From assembly GCA_026182355.1 (NCBI GenBank), contig JAPFBL010000114.1:369501-433500 (forward strand): a stretch of 64,000 bases of DNA, read 5' to 3'. Origin of the DNA: Hermatobates lingyangjiaoensis. Taxonomy: Eukaryota > Arthropoda > Insecta > Hemiptera > Hermatobatidae. Position 1 is the first letter of the stretch, and every line of letters begins with the position of its first letter. The position numbers and the translations under genes were made by a program. The notes below the pieces were generated by a model that was not told the origin of the DNA, did not search any database, and saw nothing but the letters and a program-made list of their open reading frames with translations. Of the stretch, positions 22,900 to 34,838 are shown piece by piece.

Positions 22900-25440
22900 C
22901 AATAACTGCTGCAGAGTTCGTGAGCTTATTTTGTTATTTCACATGTGTTTTACTAAGAATGTTTATTTACGTAATTTACTTACACTTCTTGTATTAAATT
23001 ATGTCGCCCTCTGTGAAAACATATAATATAATTAGTTGACTAGATCAGGTTGTTATCTTGATGATATTGAAATGGATTTTGAATAAAGATTTGGCTTCTC
23101 GTAACCGCTTTCAATATTTCAGTCATATAGCTTATCTCTCGGGTAATTGTATTGTAATGGTGGCTCTATAAGAACCTTTAAAGAGGATTGAGTAGAGTCA
23201 TTTTGCAAGTAATGCTTCAGTTCTATTTAAAATGCTGTACTAAACCATTTCCGATAGAGAGAAAAAAAAATCTTGCTCCGATGAAGACTGGCTTATGAAA
23301 AGGCTATAAGAGGGGAATGAATGCAGAAAGCTCCCGAAAGTACCAATCCAATTAGTAATATATTCCATCCGTCTAGGCATCAGATTACAAACTTTTATAA
23401 TAACTTCAGTCCAACGACATTCTGATCATTTCACTGACTCATCAAGTCAACCTCTTCTTCTGTTGAAACCCTTTATTTCATTCCATTACCCCCTGTAGAG
23501 GGGACACATTAATGAGAGTCGAATACTCCACCATTGTCTTATTAATTTACTTTCTATAATTGATCAGTTTTGTTGAAAATATCAGGATCTGCCTAATCCT
23601 TGTGCTCATTCAATATTACCATGCTTGATCAAGCATTCGTAAGCTGATCTCCAGAGAAGTGATGAAGAGTGGAGTACCGGAGAAGAGGTTAAATAATTAA
23701 CGTCTTGCGGAGATCTGCCTATCGAGGCGTTAACAATTTATTCTACTTTATGCTGAATAATTAGACTGTTAACAGTGTTTTCCTCTCCTTATCAAACAGC
23801 TGTTACTAGCATTGGAAAACGTAGTATCAAGAATATAAAACACTAATTTTGTTAGTAATTGTGTTGACTTTAAAGTGTACAGAATTAATTTAAATTTTAT
23901 CTCAATTATCAATATTCGAAGAATACTATTTATGTTTATTCTATTGTTATTTCATTAACTGTTGAATTAATTTAATTAACTGAGTTTTATTGTGATTTGT
24001 CTGTATATTTATATATACATATCCGAATTTGTTATGTAGGTGTATATATTCTCGCGTATGTTCCCTAAAGAAGTATTTCAGAATGTATATGAAAAGAAAA
24101 GGCTTATTATTGCATAATATTTTATGAGGATGACATCTAGTTAGTTTAAGATCGCTAAACACTACTCTAACAGTTTCAGGGTGGGATGGTGCAGCTGCAA
24201 AGGTTTGCTTTTAAATAGAATAAAAAGGCCGATCTAGAATTGTCTGTTGAAATAGCCAGTCTGAACTTAAAGCTGTAGATACGGGTGTGCACTGGTTCTT
24301 AAACAGAAGCAAATGACAAGTCAGTGACAGTGTAAGCGATAACTCGACTGTTGAGAACATAAGAAGAAGGTGCCTAAAAGGTGACCTTGCATACCCCCCC
24401 CCTCCCAGATTATCATCTATTGTTATTATTATTAATATTTATCTTATTATTATCTATTTTATTTGAATTTTTTTTCGGGCAGCCGAGCTCATCAACTGGT
24501 GGTTTGATTTCAACCCACCAGTGATGGCAATTTTCTCATTTTTTTTTAATTAATTATATTATTTTTTATAAGTTTATAGAAAATACATAAAAGTAGAAAA
24601 AAGACTCTTAGGTTAATCCCAATTTTTGAGATAAATACTCTTTTATGTGCAACATAGTATTATAATAGGAATAAAAATGCAAATCGCTTATTTATTAGGG
24701 TAGTTAAATTTTAGAATTCTACAGAATGTAATTAAAAAAGCTTAGTTTTTTTTATGAGCATCTGATATATGAATTTTTATTGCGCCATGATAAGTACTTC
24801 AGATAGAAGAACATAAAATTATAATATTTCTTGACGTTTTGAAAACGTGTTTCTTAATTTATGTATTATTTATGAATGTAGCCAATAATATAGCGAGCGA
24901 TCCACCGTTATGACATCTTGGGGAACTCCTAGAAGATCCTTCGTTATTTATGTAAACGAGAAGCGGAAAGAATAAAACTGAATAAAAAACGACGCATTTG
25001 ATTATATATGGCGTACATCTATCACTGTATTTTAGTAGCATGATTCGAAATAGAAACATTAATGTTTAGCGCAAGTATCTGAGGATCTGTTTTCATGGAA
25101 AATTTAGAATATCTTGGCCTTCCATAAGTGATTGTTCTTGAGGGTATGTGCCACTGCTTGTCATACTTCGCTGTACCATGACAAGAAAGAGTCTAAAAGA
25201 ATAATAAATTTGTAAAATATTTATTAATTAATAAATTATTTAGCCAATAATAATATGATATTCCAGTTATTAATTAACATGAAAGTACTAAACACTTCAG
25301 CAGGAGTTGATATACAGTGGGTAAAATTAATTTTATCAACTTTAGTTGAAAACTGTATTTTTTACTTTCATTTAACTTCTATATGAAATATAGAAAAATA
25401 GAAGTTTTGCAATCGTGTCAAACTTTTGAAATCTATCAAG
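22900..25440. other. noncoding stretch
   Basis: No supported gene. It contains a nine-C run near 24395, a TTA/ATT-rich microsatellite at about 24419-24470 and AT-rich DNA elsewhere. Confidence 0.5.
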
Positions 25441-25477
25441 CTAAGGTGAGCACGCTAGCCACTGAGCTACCCTGGCC
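25441..25477 (-). mobile_element. SINE head fragment
   Basis: The minus strand reads GGCCAGGGTAGCTCAGTGG, then CTAGCGTGCTCACC, the 5' tRNA-like half seen in the other SINEs. The B box and body are absent. It could also be a decayed tRNA gene, but the GGCCAGG start favours the SINE. Confidence 0.5.
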
Positions 25478-25944
25478 TTGTATTTCAAAAACATGAAGTA
25501 CTACAATCTCTTAATTTAATGTTTAAGGTTGTGCTAGAATGTAGCACATTTAATGAATTACGCTGACATAATTAAGAAGGTAACTATGGTTACTTTTATG
25601 CGAGTTGAAATGGTCGTCAGAGTTAAAAATAAAGCAGGCTAGGCATTTGCGAAGCCCGCTTCCATGATTAGGATTATAACGAGCTTCCTTCAATGATACT
25701 TGAGGAAAGGGCTGCCTAGATGGCAAAGTCATCTGTAGAGGGTGATGGTGGGTTTATTGACGATATTACATGTGGGTGGAGAAGAAGAACTGGAAAAGCT
25801 TTATTAATAATCTTACATAATTTATTAATTCTCTGAACGAAGTAGAGTTGGGAGAAACAGGGTTTAATCGGAATTAGATTGTATACGAGTACTTGGCCGG
25901 TATATATAAAGAAATTGCAGAAAAAATGTGAAATAAAAATTAAC

Positions 25945-26040
25945 GATTCAGCCACTGTGAGCGATTCGGAAATAAGACTCTGATCTTTCAACCAATACAA
26001 GTGGTCTTCATCGTAGTTATGTGGAAACTAAGTATATATA
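25945..26040. repeat. partial arm of the GATCTTAGTCTTG palindromic family
   Basis: GGAAATAAGACTCTGATCTTT, then CAACCAATACAAGTGGTCTTC matches the left arm of the 16.2-kb element with substitutions. The hammerhead core is incomplete. Confidence 0.4.
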
Positions 26041-26236
26041 TAACAGTTCAAAATTGAAGATAGGTAGCATACAAAGTAAACGAACACACTCTTTAAAGGG
26101 TAAGGTTATATAACATGCTTCTCTGACCCCTAGCGGTCAGTCCAGCAACTAAGGAGACTTAACAATATAATTTCATATATATATATATATATATATGAAT
26201 TCAATACCACAATAAACAATATAAATTAATTAAAAT

Positions 26237-26273
26237 GCTCTAAGTCCATTCGTCACAACATCATCAGAGAGCT
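26237..26273 (-). ncRNA. hammerhead-like motif, GAAA damaged
   Basis: Minus strand CUGAUGA (26261-26267), extra U, GUUGUGAC, GAAU instead of GAAA, then GGACUUAGAGC. The flanks GCUCU/AGAGC would pair as helix I. The changed last base of GAAA breaks the A15.1-U16.1 pair. Confidence 0.45.
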
Positions 26274-26410
26274 AAATAAAACAACCAAAAAAAAAAAAAA
26301 AACATAATAAGTTAACCTGGCTGGTTGAATCACTCTTTAAAGGGTAAGGTTAACCTTTCAGTCAGCCAGGTTAACTTGTTATTATGTTTTTTTTTTTGGT
26401 TGTTTCATTT

Positions 26411-26448
26411 AGCTCTCTGATGATGTTGTGACGAAAGGCCTTAGAGAA
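26411..26448 (+). ncRNA. hammerhead-like motif with helix I pairing
   Basis: CUCU, CUGAUGA (26417-26423), extra U, GUUGUGAC (weak stem II), GAAA (26433-26436), the AGGCCU palindrome, U at the cleavage position, then AGAG. CUCU/AGAG pairs directly against the core. All conserved core bases are present apart from the inserted base. Confidence 0.58.
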
Positions 26449-26518
26449 TTTTAATTAATTTATATTGTTTATTGTGGTATTTAATTCATATATTATATCA
26501 AGAGTTATTGTTGATTAT

Positions 26519-26520
26519 TA

Positions 26521-26560
<40 letters not shown>
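26519..26560. repeat. (TA)n microsatellite
   Basis: Pure TA repeats to the right of the 26.2-26.5 kb palindrome. Confidence 0.9.
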
Positions 26561-26561
<1 letters not shown>

Positions 26562-26784
26562 GATAATGAAGAACAACACGGCAATAAACAGGCAACAAAC
26601 TGGAACTACGAGGATATTCCGACTACTCGGAGTCCAAACACCAACCTTAGACTAGACCAATGCCAATAAAACTGCAATGAATATATACGAATATATCGTA
26701 TATACCATATATATGTATATATGAGTATATATACGTATAAAACTAAAGTATGTATAACAAAGAACAGAAATAAAATATAAACAC

Positions 26785-26832
26785 ACTTACAGTATCTAAC
26801 TTTCGGTTTTAACCGTTGTCAGGGGGTCAGAG
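26785..26832 (-). ncRNA. decayed hammerhead-like motif
   Basis: Minus strand CUGACAA, extra C, GGUU-AA-AACC, GAAA, GUU, AGAU. It resembles the 29.6-kb copy and its flank, but the core GA is AA. Predicted inactive. Confidence 0.4.
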
Positions 26833-26849
26833 GGAGAGAGGACAGAAAT

Positions 26850-27587
26850 AACGCATGATCGAGAGGTGGTTGGAAACCGTATGTTAATATTTATAATCTA
26901 AAGTAAAACTTGTTTATAATAATCTGAAGTTTTCATATTTCATACAGATATATTTAGCTCTCAGTAAAATTGCATGAAATTAATTTGAATTGTCATCTTG
27001 AGTGTTTTTTTTTAAAATAACCATTTCAAAAATGAAATGTTGATGCTTGAAAATTGTTCTGTAAAGAAATTGCAGATTTATTGGATAAATGTTTCTAGTT
27101 ATTTTTTAGGGTATTTTATCTATTTATTTTATTTATGAATAGTGGACATGAGTTTAGTTTAAAGTGAAGCATTCATACTTAGCAAGAATATTGTTTTTCT
27201 GAGTTCTTTTAAATGAATTGATTGAATTATTAACTTGGAATATATTTGCAGAGTAGTTTTTAGTAGATAGTCAATACTTGTGAATTAATTAAGTGGATTA
27301 TGGAAGAGAAGGATGTTTTCCTGAAGTAGGATAGTTGACAAGCAGAACAATAAGGTTGGAAGGCAGATTGGCGCAGCAAATGGAATGTTGATTGATAACG
27401 TGCTGTCAAGGTCGCGGATAGCACAAGCTGCCCGTGTACCTGCTCTACCTGATAATGATGCATTCATCTTGTTTTTTCCATATGCTTTATTGTGTCTAAG
27501 GTCAATCACCGAGTCTCACAAAGGTACATCTAATATCCCAGTTAGGCCAAGTCATCGTCTTGCCTTCACACAGTCGTATTGTCTTAC
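26850..27587. other. noncoding stretch, end includes possible further exon
   Basis: AT-rich to about 27270. From 27290 to 27530 the composition is more GC-rich and both strands are partly open. On the minus strand an acceptor-like CAG near 27466 is followed by EQVHGQLVLSATLTARYQS. On the plus strand an open frame ends at AAAG|GTACAT. I cannot decide between them. Confidence 0.25.
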
Positions 27588-27665
27588 CAAGCCCCCCGTC
27601 AGACCGAGGTATTCCTTTTTATCGTCGCCGACCACCCCGCCTTTTACTTCATCTCCGTTCTCCAT
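27588..27665 (-). CDS. candidate initial coding exon, unidentified protein
   Basis: On the minus strand an ATG at 27665 opens 26 codons beginning MENGDEVKGG and ending YLGLTGGL. An in-frame TGA lies two codons upstream, so this ATG would be the true start. The exon ends in CTTG|GTAAGA at phase 0. The acidic, soluble N-terminus and the local rise in GC are gene-like. GLTGGL followed by a hydrophobic stretch (LVLSATLTA, about 120 bp downstream) loosely recalls the first membrane segment of facilitated sugar transporters, but the GYN motif expected next is absent, so I do not name it. Later exons would lie at lower coordinates. Confidence 0.4.
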
Positions 27666-27679
27666 AGTTCATTATATGG

Positions 27680-29334
27680 ATTTTCATTTAAAGTTATTCC
27701 AGAATTCATACAAACGGTGCTTGTTTGTTGACTCATCCTTTAAGAACAGTCCATTTCTTTTGTAAAAACACTGAGAGGTATATTTGTAAAAACAATGAGT
27801 AATACGTTAAAAACCCGTATCATTAACACCAATCTGTGCCATCCTTTAGCGGTGATAAGTTAAGTAATCACTATATTTAGAAGTATAAACGAATTAGCAA
27901 CTCATGAATCGGGTTTTAACTCTGATTTTAAAAAGAGAGAATTATATTTTTCTGAAGTTGTAATGTCTTACCCGTCCATGGCCGAATGGTTGATTGACGC
28001 AGTGCGTTCTATCGAATGGTTTTTACAATGTTACTGTCTAATCCACAGGCACTTATGCATGGACAGGAAGCAGTTGATGACATTCCATGTTGGACGGAAT
28101 AAAAACCATTTGTATATAACTAACTTATGAGTTTACGAATGAATTAAAAATAAGCAGAACGGTTTGCCGAGCTTGTATGTGTTTATTAAACCAGTCAGAC
28201 TAGAGTGTGGCATATATGTGGAAAAATTGTCTTTCCCATGAAACTTAACTCTATTAGATATATGTATATTTCTTGGTAAAGAATAGAAATAATGAAGTAT
28301 TATTTCACCGCGATTTGTAATGAATCATTCATTTATTTACTTCAATATTGACTAACACTTTATTTTATTTATATTGTTAACTATCCCTGTTACACTGCAA
28401 TTGCCAAAATACCAAATGTCACATTGTTTATCATGTTCAAATGCCAAAAATTTTCCATAAACATCTTACATTCACTCACTAATATAATGTAAACAGAATA
28501 GGAAATATTTGTTTTATATATAGGCTAATTCAAAATGAGGAAGAAAATCTTTTCTAATTATAATGAAGTTTTACTATAATCTGCATCTGATAGATCGAGT
28601 TATGCTCGATTTAACTTATTAAAATAAGTTATGAGGTGGATTGAGTTTTTATAGAAGACATACATGCACACGGATACAGGGTTGTGTTGAATCAATGTAG
28701 TTTTTGTACAGGTAACTTGAAAAGAAGTTGTAGATAAAGGTTCTTAAAAGTACACGCAACACGGTAGCTGATCTCTTCTGGTAAAACAATAACAGTTCTA
28801 TGCAGGTCAATCAGAATGTGTCCATGCTCGCCTCACCTGGCCTTTTCTGTTTCAGTAGCCAGCAACCAAATGCACATCTGGTTGAGGCATCTACTTTGAC
28901 TCTGTGTTTTCTAATCTCCTCTTTATCTTATGTGAGTATTCCTAAACGTATCTTATATTTCACCTACCATAGCTATTCATTTATATTCTTATGTTTAGAT
29001 AAATATAAATTAGTTCATTTTCTATTTGAAACTAAAAGCTCTGTACACTCTTCTTTCATATTGATAAGCTCAATTATTGAATGTTTCTTAAAAATAGGAA
29101 ATTTAAATCAACCAGTGATGAACATGTAAAAATACTGGGTGTATTATTTGGGATATTCTGACAGAATGAAAGAATCCAATACTGAAATGAAATGAAAGAA
29201 TGAAGAAATTCATACAGCTATTAGATGCACTGAGTGAAATATCAGTTACAATGATATAAGGTATGCTATATGAATGGGAAACTGAGAGATTGTCATTCAA
29301 AGCGAATAAAATGTTGTTGCTACAGTAATGATAC
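27680..29334. other. noncoding stretch
   Basis: No supported gene or classifiable repeat. If the 27.6-kb exon is real, this is the upstream region of that gene. No clear TATA element is placed to support a start site. Confidence 0.45.
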
Positions 29335-29446
29335 ATAATAATACGTCAACAATTTACTGAGTGCATGATTCAATCAAATCTGCAACAATCATTTAAGCAC
29401 ATAATTCAAAAAAAGAAACAACCATCCGAAACGGACAAATATAGTT

Positions 29447-29636
29447 TAATGTACATAAAGAGACGTAGAGAAATTAAAAGCACACACTTACAGTCTCTAA
29501 TTTTCGGTTTGAACTTCGGAAACCCAACGTCTCTGGACTAGTGGGTTTGGTTTCCCTCTCTTATTTCTCCTGAAGACGGTTCAAACCGAAAATTAGAGAC
29601 TGTACGTGTGTGCTTTTAATTTATCTATGTACATTA
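29447..29636. repeat. palindromic element inside a satellite array
   Basis: AATGTACAT at the left end pairs with ATGTACATT at the right. The arms contain GAGACGTAGAGAAATTAAAA and a CAGTCTCTAATTTTCGGTTT segment. Only the right arm keeps a full hammerhead core; the left core is replaced by CGAAGTTCAAACC text. Left arms of the same family lie at about 17.55-17.64, 18.0-18.1 and 26.76-26.83 kb. Confidence 0.7.
29562..29605 (+). ncRNA. hammerhead-like motif, most complete copy
   Basis: UCUC (29566-29569), CUGAAGA (29570-29576), extra C, GGUU-CA-AACC (29578-29587), GAAA (29588-29591), the AAUU palindrome, A at the cleavage position (29595), then GAGA (29596-29599). Helix I (UCUC/GAGA, four pairs), stem II (four pairs) and every core base are present. 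Only the inserted C and the loopless helix III depart from a standard type I hammerhead. Confidence 0.65.
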
Positions 29637-30139
29637 ATATATAACCGAATATATGACTCGAACAAATGTTACAACAAGCATCTAAGTTATTTTCAAAAAA
29701 AAAAAACAACACAGTATACTCAAATGATTGAAATAAAGCAACATTAAATATACTGAGTGCATGACTCAAACAAAGTTGCAACAATCATTTAAGTACATGG
29801 TTCAAGAAAAAGAGAACAATCTACTCAGTAAATGATGTCAAACAGAAGCTACTATACACAACTAAGTAAATTATTCAAAAAATAACTACCATCTACTGAT
29901 TACATGACCCTAACAAAGTTACCACAATTATTTATATAAATTATTAAAAAAAAAAAAAGCAGAGCAATCTACTCAGTAAGTTATTCAAATGAAATAACAA
30001 TATACCGAGTACATGACTCAAATAAAGCTATAACAATCAACTCAGTATATTATTCAAATAAAAGTAACAACAATATATTCAGATCATATTCAAAAAAGCT
30101 ATAGCAATGATCTCTGTAAGTGGTTGTAAGTAAATAACA

Positions 30140-30676
30140 ACTTGGTTCACTGTGGCTACTAAATATAGTGTGACATGATTGAAGAAGAACATAAAGTAAA
30201 ATAGTCTAATCAGTAATTAGTCACATACTGACTTGTAAAGTTGATGAAAAAGTAAGGGCGGTTCATATCGCTGTATTATGTATTCAAACAGTATTTAAGC
30301 TGCAAATCTAGTGCACCGCCACAAACCTCTAACAGTCATACCATCATCACAGCTTTCTTTTGTCAAGTTGAAAGAAATTGTTTGTCATTCGGTATAGTGT
30401 CCTATTAGCAAGGAGTAATAAGACCAATGAGACAACGAACTGAAGAGTTGAACACTAAATACATACTAACCTCTGTGGAAATAGAATTATATTTATTTAA
30501 ATTGAATAGTGTTCACTTGACAAAAAAATAATATCCACAATGGAAATATACCATTCAAGTTTAGTTAATTGTAAAATTGAGATATACAATGGTACCCTTT
30601 TTGTTATACTTGAGATAATGACATTGAAGCAAATCAATTTTGCACTTTGACTGTGAATGAAAATACGTATCTACTT
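30140..30676. other. noncoding stretch
   Basis: No supported feature. Confidence 0.5.
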
Positions 30677-30864
30677 ACAGGGAGCTTAGGCCTATGTGTG
30701 TTCTCTCTCGGGACGGCCACTGTAACCTGTAACCTACAGGGAGCTTAGGCCTATGTGTGTTCTCTCTCGGGACGGCCACTGTAACCTGTAACCTACAGGG
30801 AGCTTAGGCCTATGTATGTTCTCTCTCGGGACGGCCACTGTAACCTGTAACCTACAGGGAGCTT
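30677..30864. repeat. 59-bp tandem array derived from the SINE tail
   Basis: ACAGGGAGCTTAGGCCTATG starts at 30677, 30736, 30795 and 30854, exactly 59 bp apart: three full units plus a partial one. Each unit contains GGCCTATGTGTGTTCTCTC and GGGACGGCCACTGTAACC, which is the 3' end of the tRNA-derived SINE (compare 42985-43030). The units are almost identical, so amplification is recent. Confidence 0.85.
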
Positions 30865-30869
30865 AAGTG

Positions 30870-33800
30870 TAGACTATTACAGATTTTTCAATTATGTTGA
30901 TAACTTCATCCATTTTTACTATATATTGAAATTGTAATGGAAATTTGTCTCTGGCTTTTCATTTATGGGATCTTAAAATCTTACAAACAGTTAGTTAGTT
31001 TGTTACTATATTGTTATTAATTAGTTAGTTTCAATCAGTTGAGTGTGGTATACACTCAGCATAACTATAAGTAAACCAATATCATTGACAATGAGTTCAA
31101 TTTTTGAATTAATTTATTGGGACATCGCATAAGCGTGTTGTCAGACTCTGTGGTAAACACATTATAAAATTCATGGACAATCCAACTATTCGATCGTCTT
31201 TAATGGACTTTTCTTACATTTTGTCAGGGACACAAAATTATCCCTCATAATAAAATAATCTAACAAAATACTACATGTGACCTTACTAATTGATCAATTT
31301 CTCTTCTAATATTTAAAATTTATAAGACTTTAACATGAAATATTGATATGAAGAGAATATTCAAAATAATATATAAGGTTTATAGAATCACAAATTCGTT
31401 TTAAACGGTTGTGCTACAGTAACTTTCTCATGCACAGACACAGAAAGAAACAGTTATATTTGTGGACCGTTTATTGGATTTAATTATTAATTAAATATTT
31501 CACCCGAAATAATATTTTAGATGAGGTGTACAATATTTGTGCTATAATATCTCATAGGAAATCCACTTTGCAGACCACTGAGTGTCTAATTTTTCTGATA
31601 GTAGGAAAATTTAGGTTTTTATAAAAATGGAAACTTTTCGACTTATTATTATATCTGAAAGACTATAATCACAGTGTTCGTCGTTCAGTTTGTCAGGTAA
31701 TAATGTAATTGAAAGAATAATAGCTCATTATAAGAGGATGAGTTCAGTAGTTCCTTGACAAAAATGTTTCATCAGAAACGAGGGTTGTAGTGTATTTTAG
31801 AGCATATGTAATTTTCATGCAGTATACCTGTTATACCGTACCAATTCAGAATTTTTTTCCTGCTGAGTAATAACCCTGGAAATTTAATTTTTACATATGG
31901 TATCTACCAAAAATCAGCATTATAATGAACGAAAAATTGAAGAATTTTTGTCCTTTGTAACATATAAACTGAGAAATACTAATCTCTACTTTAAATAATG
32001 ACAACCTCCTCTACTTGGGTTTGATATATTAGGGTATACATTTGTATTATCTGTTTTAAAATCAAGGGTATTTAATAAAGGTATTTTTTTTTACAAAATA
32101 ATCACTTAGTTTTATCAGTGAGTTAGTTTAATGCATGAAATGTACGAAATTTATACAATACTATATGGAGCTTTACTGAATTTTGAGCGTGATATTTCTG
32201 ATGGTGTATCTTTTACCAGATACATTACTGTTTGATGAAATACTTATTGAACAATTCTTTTGTAATAATTAGCTCTCGATATGAATATTGCGTGAGGAAA
32301 ATAAATGTGGAATATTAGTTGAGGGAATGTTGCATAAGTCGTGCTAATATTGTAATTGTGGTCATTTCTAGTATTCTGATACAGCAATGATTATATTTTG
32401 GATAAAATTGTAGCAATTGAGATAGCTGGGTTTCAGTAAGGCAGTTTAATGATTTGTTTCGTGGGTGACTTTATTGATTGTAAAGTTGGGTGTAGACTAC
32501 TCCAGAATTTTCTCTGAAGTTGATATTTTGATAAATGCTCGTGCTATTTTTTTTTTTTTTTTTTTTTGTCATTGATGTGTAATAATATTTTCTTTTTTGA
32601 CATATATTACATAAAATTACTTTGGTCATTATTTGATATTGCTGAACCTTACTGTTGTTACGTCAACCCTTTACAATACCTAATTGCGTAAGAATAAAGC
32701 ATACGGTAAAAGTTTTAATATTTGGCAGTATGAACATGGTTTATCATACTGTGATATCAGTCAAACCCGGCTTTTCTAAGTTAAGAACACTTTACTTAGA
32801 ACTAACAGATATATGTTAATTTTACATTCGCACAGAATGTGTATTTGTTTTAAATACTTCGTAACATATTTTTAATCGCTTTATTAAATCACCATATTCG
32901 TGCAAAATCTGTCTGTGGCATTGGTTACTTACTTGTTGAGAATTATATTTTACAAAGTAAAGTTAAGTAATTCGTCAAGTGTATATGCTGGAAGTAGTAT
33001 GTTTATTTCTTAGTACTTCCAAATATTCTAAAGTTATGAAACTTCTTTGAAGTTATCCTAATATCTTAGTATGATTATTCACAATATTTCGTTTTTATGT
33101 AAGTGCGGGAATAAAATAGTGTGTTAGTTTTGATTTAATATAGAATAAAGTATTTTTCAATTGGTTTAAAGTCATCAGTTCCATACTTGTTCTAAGTAAA
33201 AACTATTTATATGGAGGGTTTAATTTTCTGTCAAATGTGTTTTGTTTTGTGGCAAGAACTGGTTCGACACACGACCACCCACATACCCCCGCACTACACG
33301 TCTTCGAAAAACAAATAAAAACCGGTCATTGGGCGGCAATCCTATAAACCGTTCAAATTGAAAATTGAGTTCTATTAGCACCGAATCTTATAGTAGTATG
33401 TAAAAGAAAAAAACATGCGGAATGATCTACATCCAATTTAACTGCAAGAAGTAAAAATTATCAGAAATAATAAAAAAACAAGTTAACTAATATTGTTTTA
33501 ATGTTGGCTCTAAGTTTTAACAATTGTAAGGAAAATTATTTACTATGTTTGTTTAAAGAAATTAGTTAACTATTTGGTGATAAGTTTTCATTGAATGTCT
33601 ATGATTCAATAATGAAATAGATAACAATGAGTATTGTTTAGCAAATGAAATGTTCATAAAATCGAACATGAAACATAACTCATAAGCAGGATTTTTACAG
33701 CTCAAAGGATATTATTAACCAAGCCACTAAATGTGATGGAAGAATTAATACACGCCATTCTTTGTAGATCAAGTTAAGTTTAGGTAGTCAGTTATAGTTA

Positions 33801-34838
33801 CTTTGTTTTGGTTATTGTTTGAGAGAGGTAATATAATAAGTAATAGCCTAGTAATATTGCTTATGCTTTTTTGTAATCAAACTCTTAAATATAGTTAATT
33901 ACTGATTAACTATTTAATTCCAATACTTTTAAGAAATTAGGTATATTGAGCTCTGATGGTGTAAAATTATAGTAACCAAGTCTGACAGGCAGCTACAGGT
34001 GGGAACGTTATAATTTACTTTTTAGTGTTCTATTGGTTTGGAGCAATCCGAAAGTCATGATGTTTTTATCATTATGTAGCCATATAAAGGCTATACTAAA
34101 TGAAACATCAGAAGAATCTTAAATGTCTAGAAAAATAAGAAAATAATGTATTATGGGATGTAACTTACCTTTATAAGGATAAAATATTTCCCAAAAATAA
34201 AGAGAATAAAGTAGTGTGTATCTGGCTTTGAGATTTGTAAGACGGTGTGATTTGTTGAATCATTACGAAATACTGGGTGAATATAAAAGGTAATCCAAAA
34301 TTTAAATTGTTGTGTATGGGGTTTGCAAATTTATTTTCTTTTTTCTTGTTACTTTCGCAAATATTAGCAAATTTGATGCAATGGTATATTACTTGGCCAT
34401 GTCAATGTAAAATCAAGTACAAAACCAACTTGGTTTGGTGTTTCTCAAGTCGTTTAAAAGACAAGGGTTGGGAAAAATAAACAGGAATTATTCTTCTGTT
34501 ATATTATGGAAGCAATAATAAGTGGAAATCAATATGCTATCGTTTGTGGCCAGTGCCATGTTGTTTTAGGAAGGAACAGCTATGTTGTTTTCTAAAAGAC
34601 AGTTGTGGTGAAATGAAGAATTGGCAATATTGCAGGAAAGACCGTAGAGGCACGTCTGTGCTACACAATTCTTGAACATTAAAACTCCATATGAAAACCA
34701 GGTCAACATAATGTAATTAGAATGGCTGGGAAAAGACAAGTATTGAGAGGGTTAATCTAGCTTTTGTTATTATTAAACTTAAAGCTTTATTGACTACAAT
34801 CGATTAAATTAAATGTCTTATAATAATATATTTAAATG
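30870..34838. other. long AT-rich noncoding stretch
   Basis: No exon candidates with splice signals, no RNA gene and no complete repeat. Short simple runs only, for example poly-T near 32550. Confidence 0.5.

Larger units (their letters stand above)
26197..26487. repeat. palindromic element, GGCCTTAGAG subfamily
   Basis: GAATTCAATACCACAATAAA at the left pairs with its diverged complement at the right end. The arms contain hammerhead-like cores and then GTTGTTT and poly-A/poly-T runs. The centre carries AAAGGGTAAGGTTAACC; the same text also lies just outside the left arm at about 26093-26110. It is bordered by (TA)n on both sides. Confidence 0.75.
29335..30135. repeat. degenerate satellite array
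   Basis: Recurring pieces of the type ACTCAGTA, TTATTCAAA, AAGTTACAACAATC and TACATGACTC appear many times, in varying order and spacing, across about 800 bp. This indicates an old AT-rich tandem array. It is interrupted at 29447-29636 by a palindromic hammerhead element. Confidence 0.6.

Noticed and set aside
27385..27765. 126-codon plus-strand frame at 27.4-27.8 kb
   Set aside because: It overlaps the better-bounded minus-strand start exon, and its second half reads through that exon's complement. Only the donor-like AAAG|GTACAT at about 27521 argues for it.
31750..31790. CTGATGAAACATTTTTGTCAAGG on the minus strand as another hammerhead
   Set aside because: It has the CUGAUGA core but no stem followed by GAAA at the right place; treated as chance.
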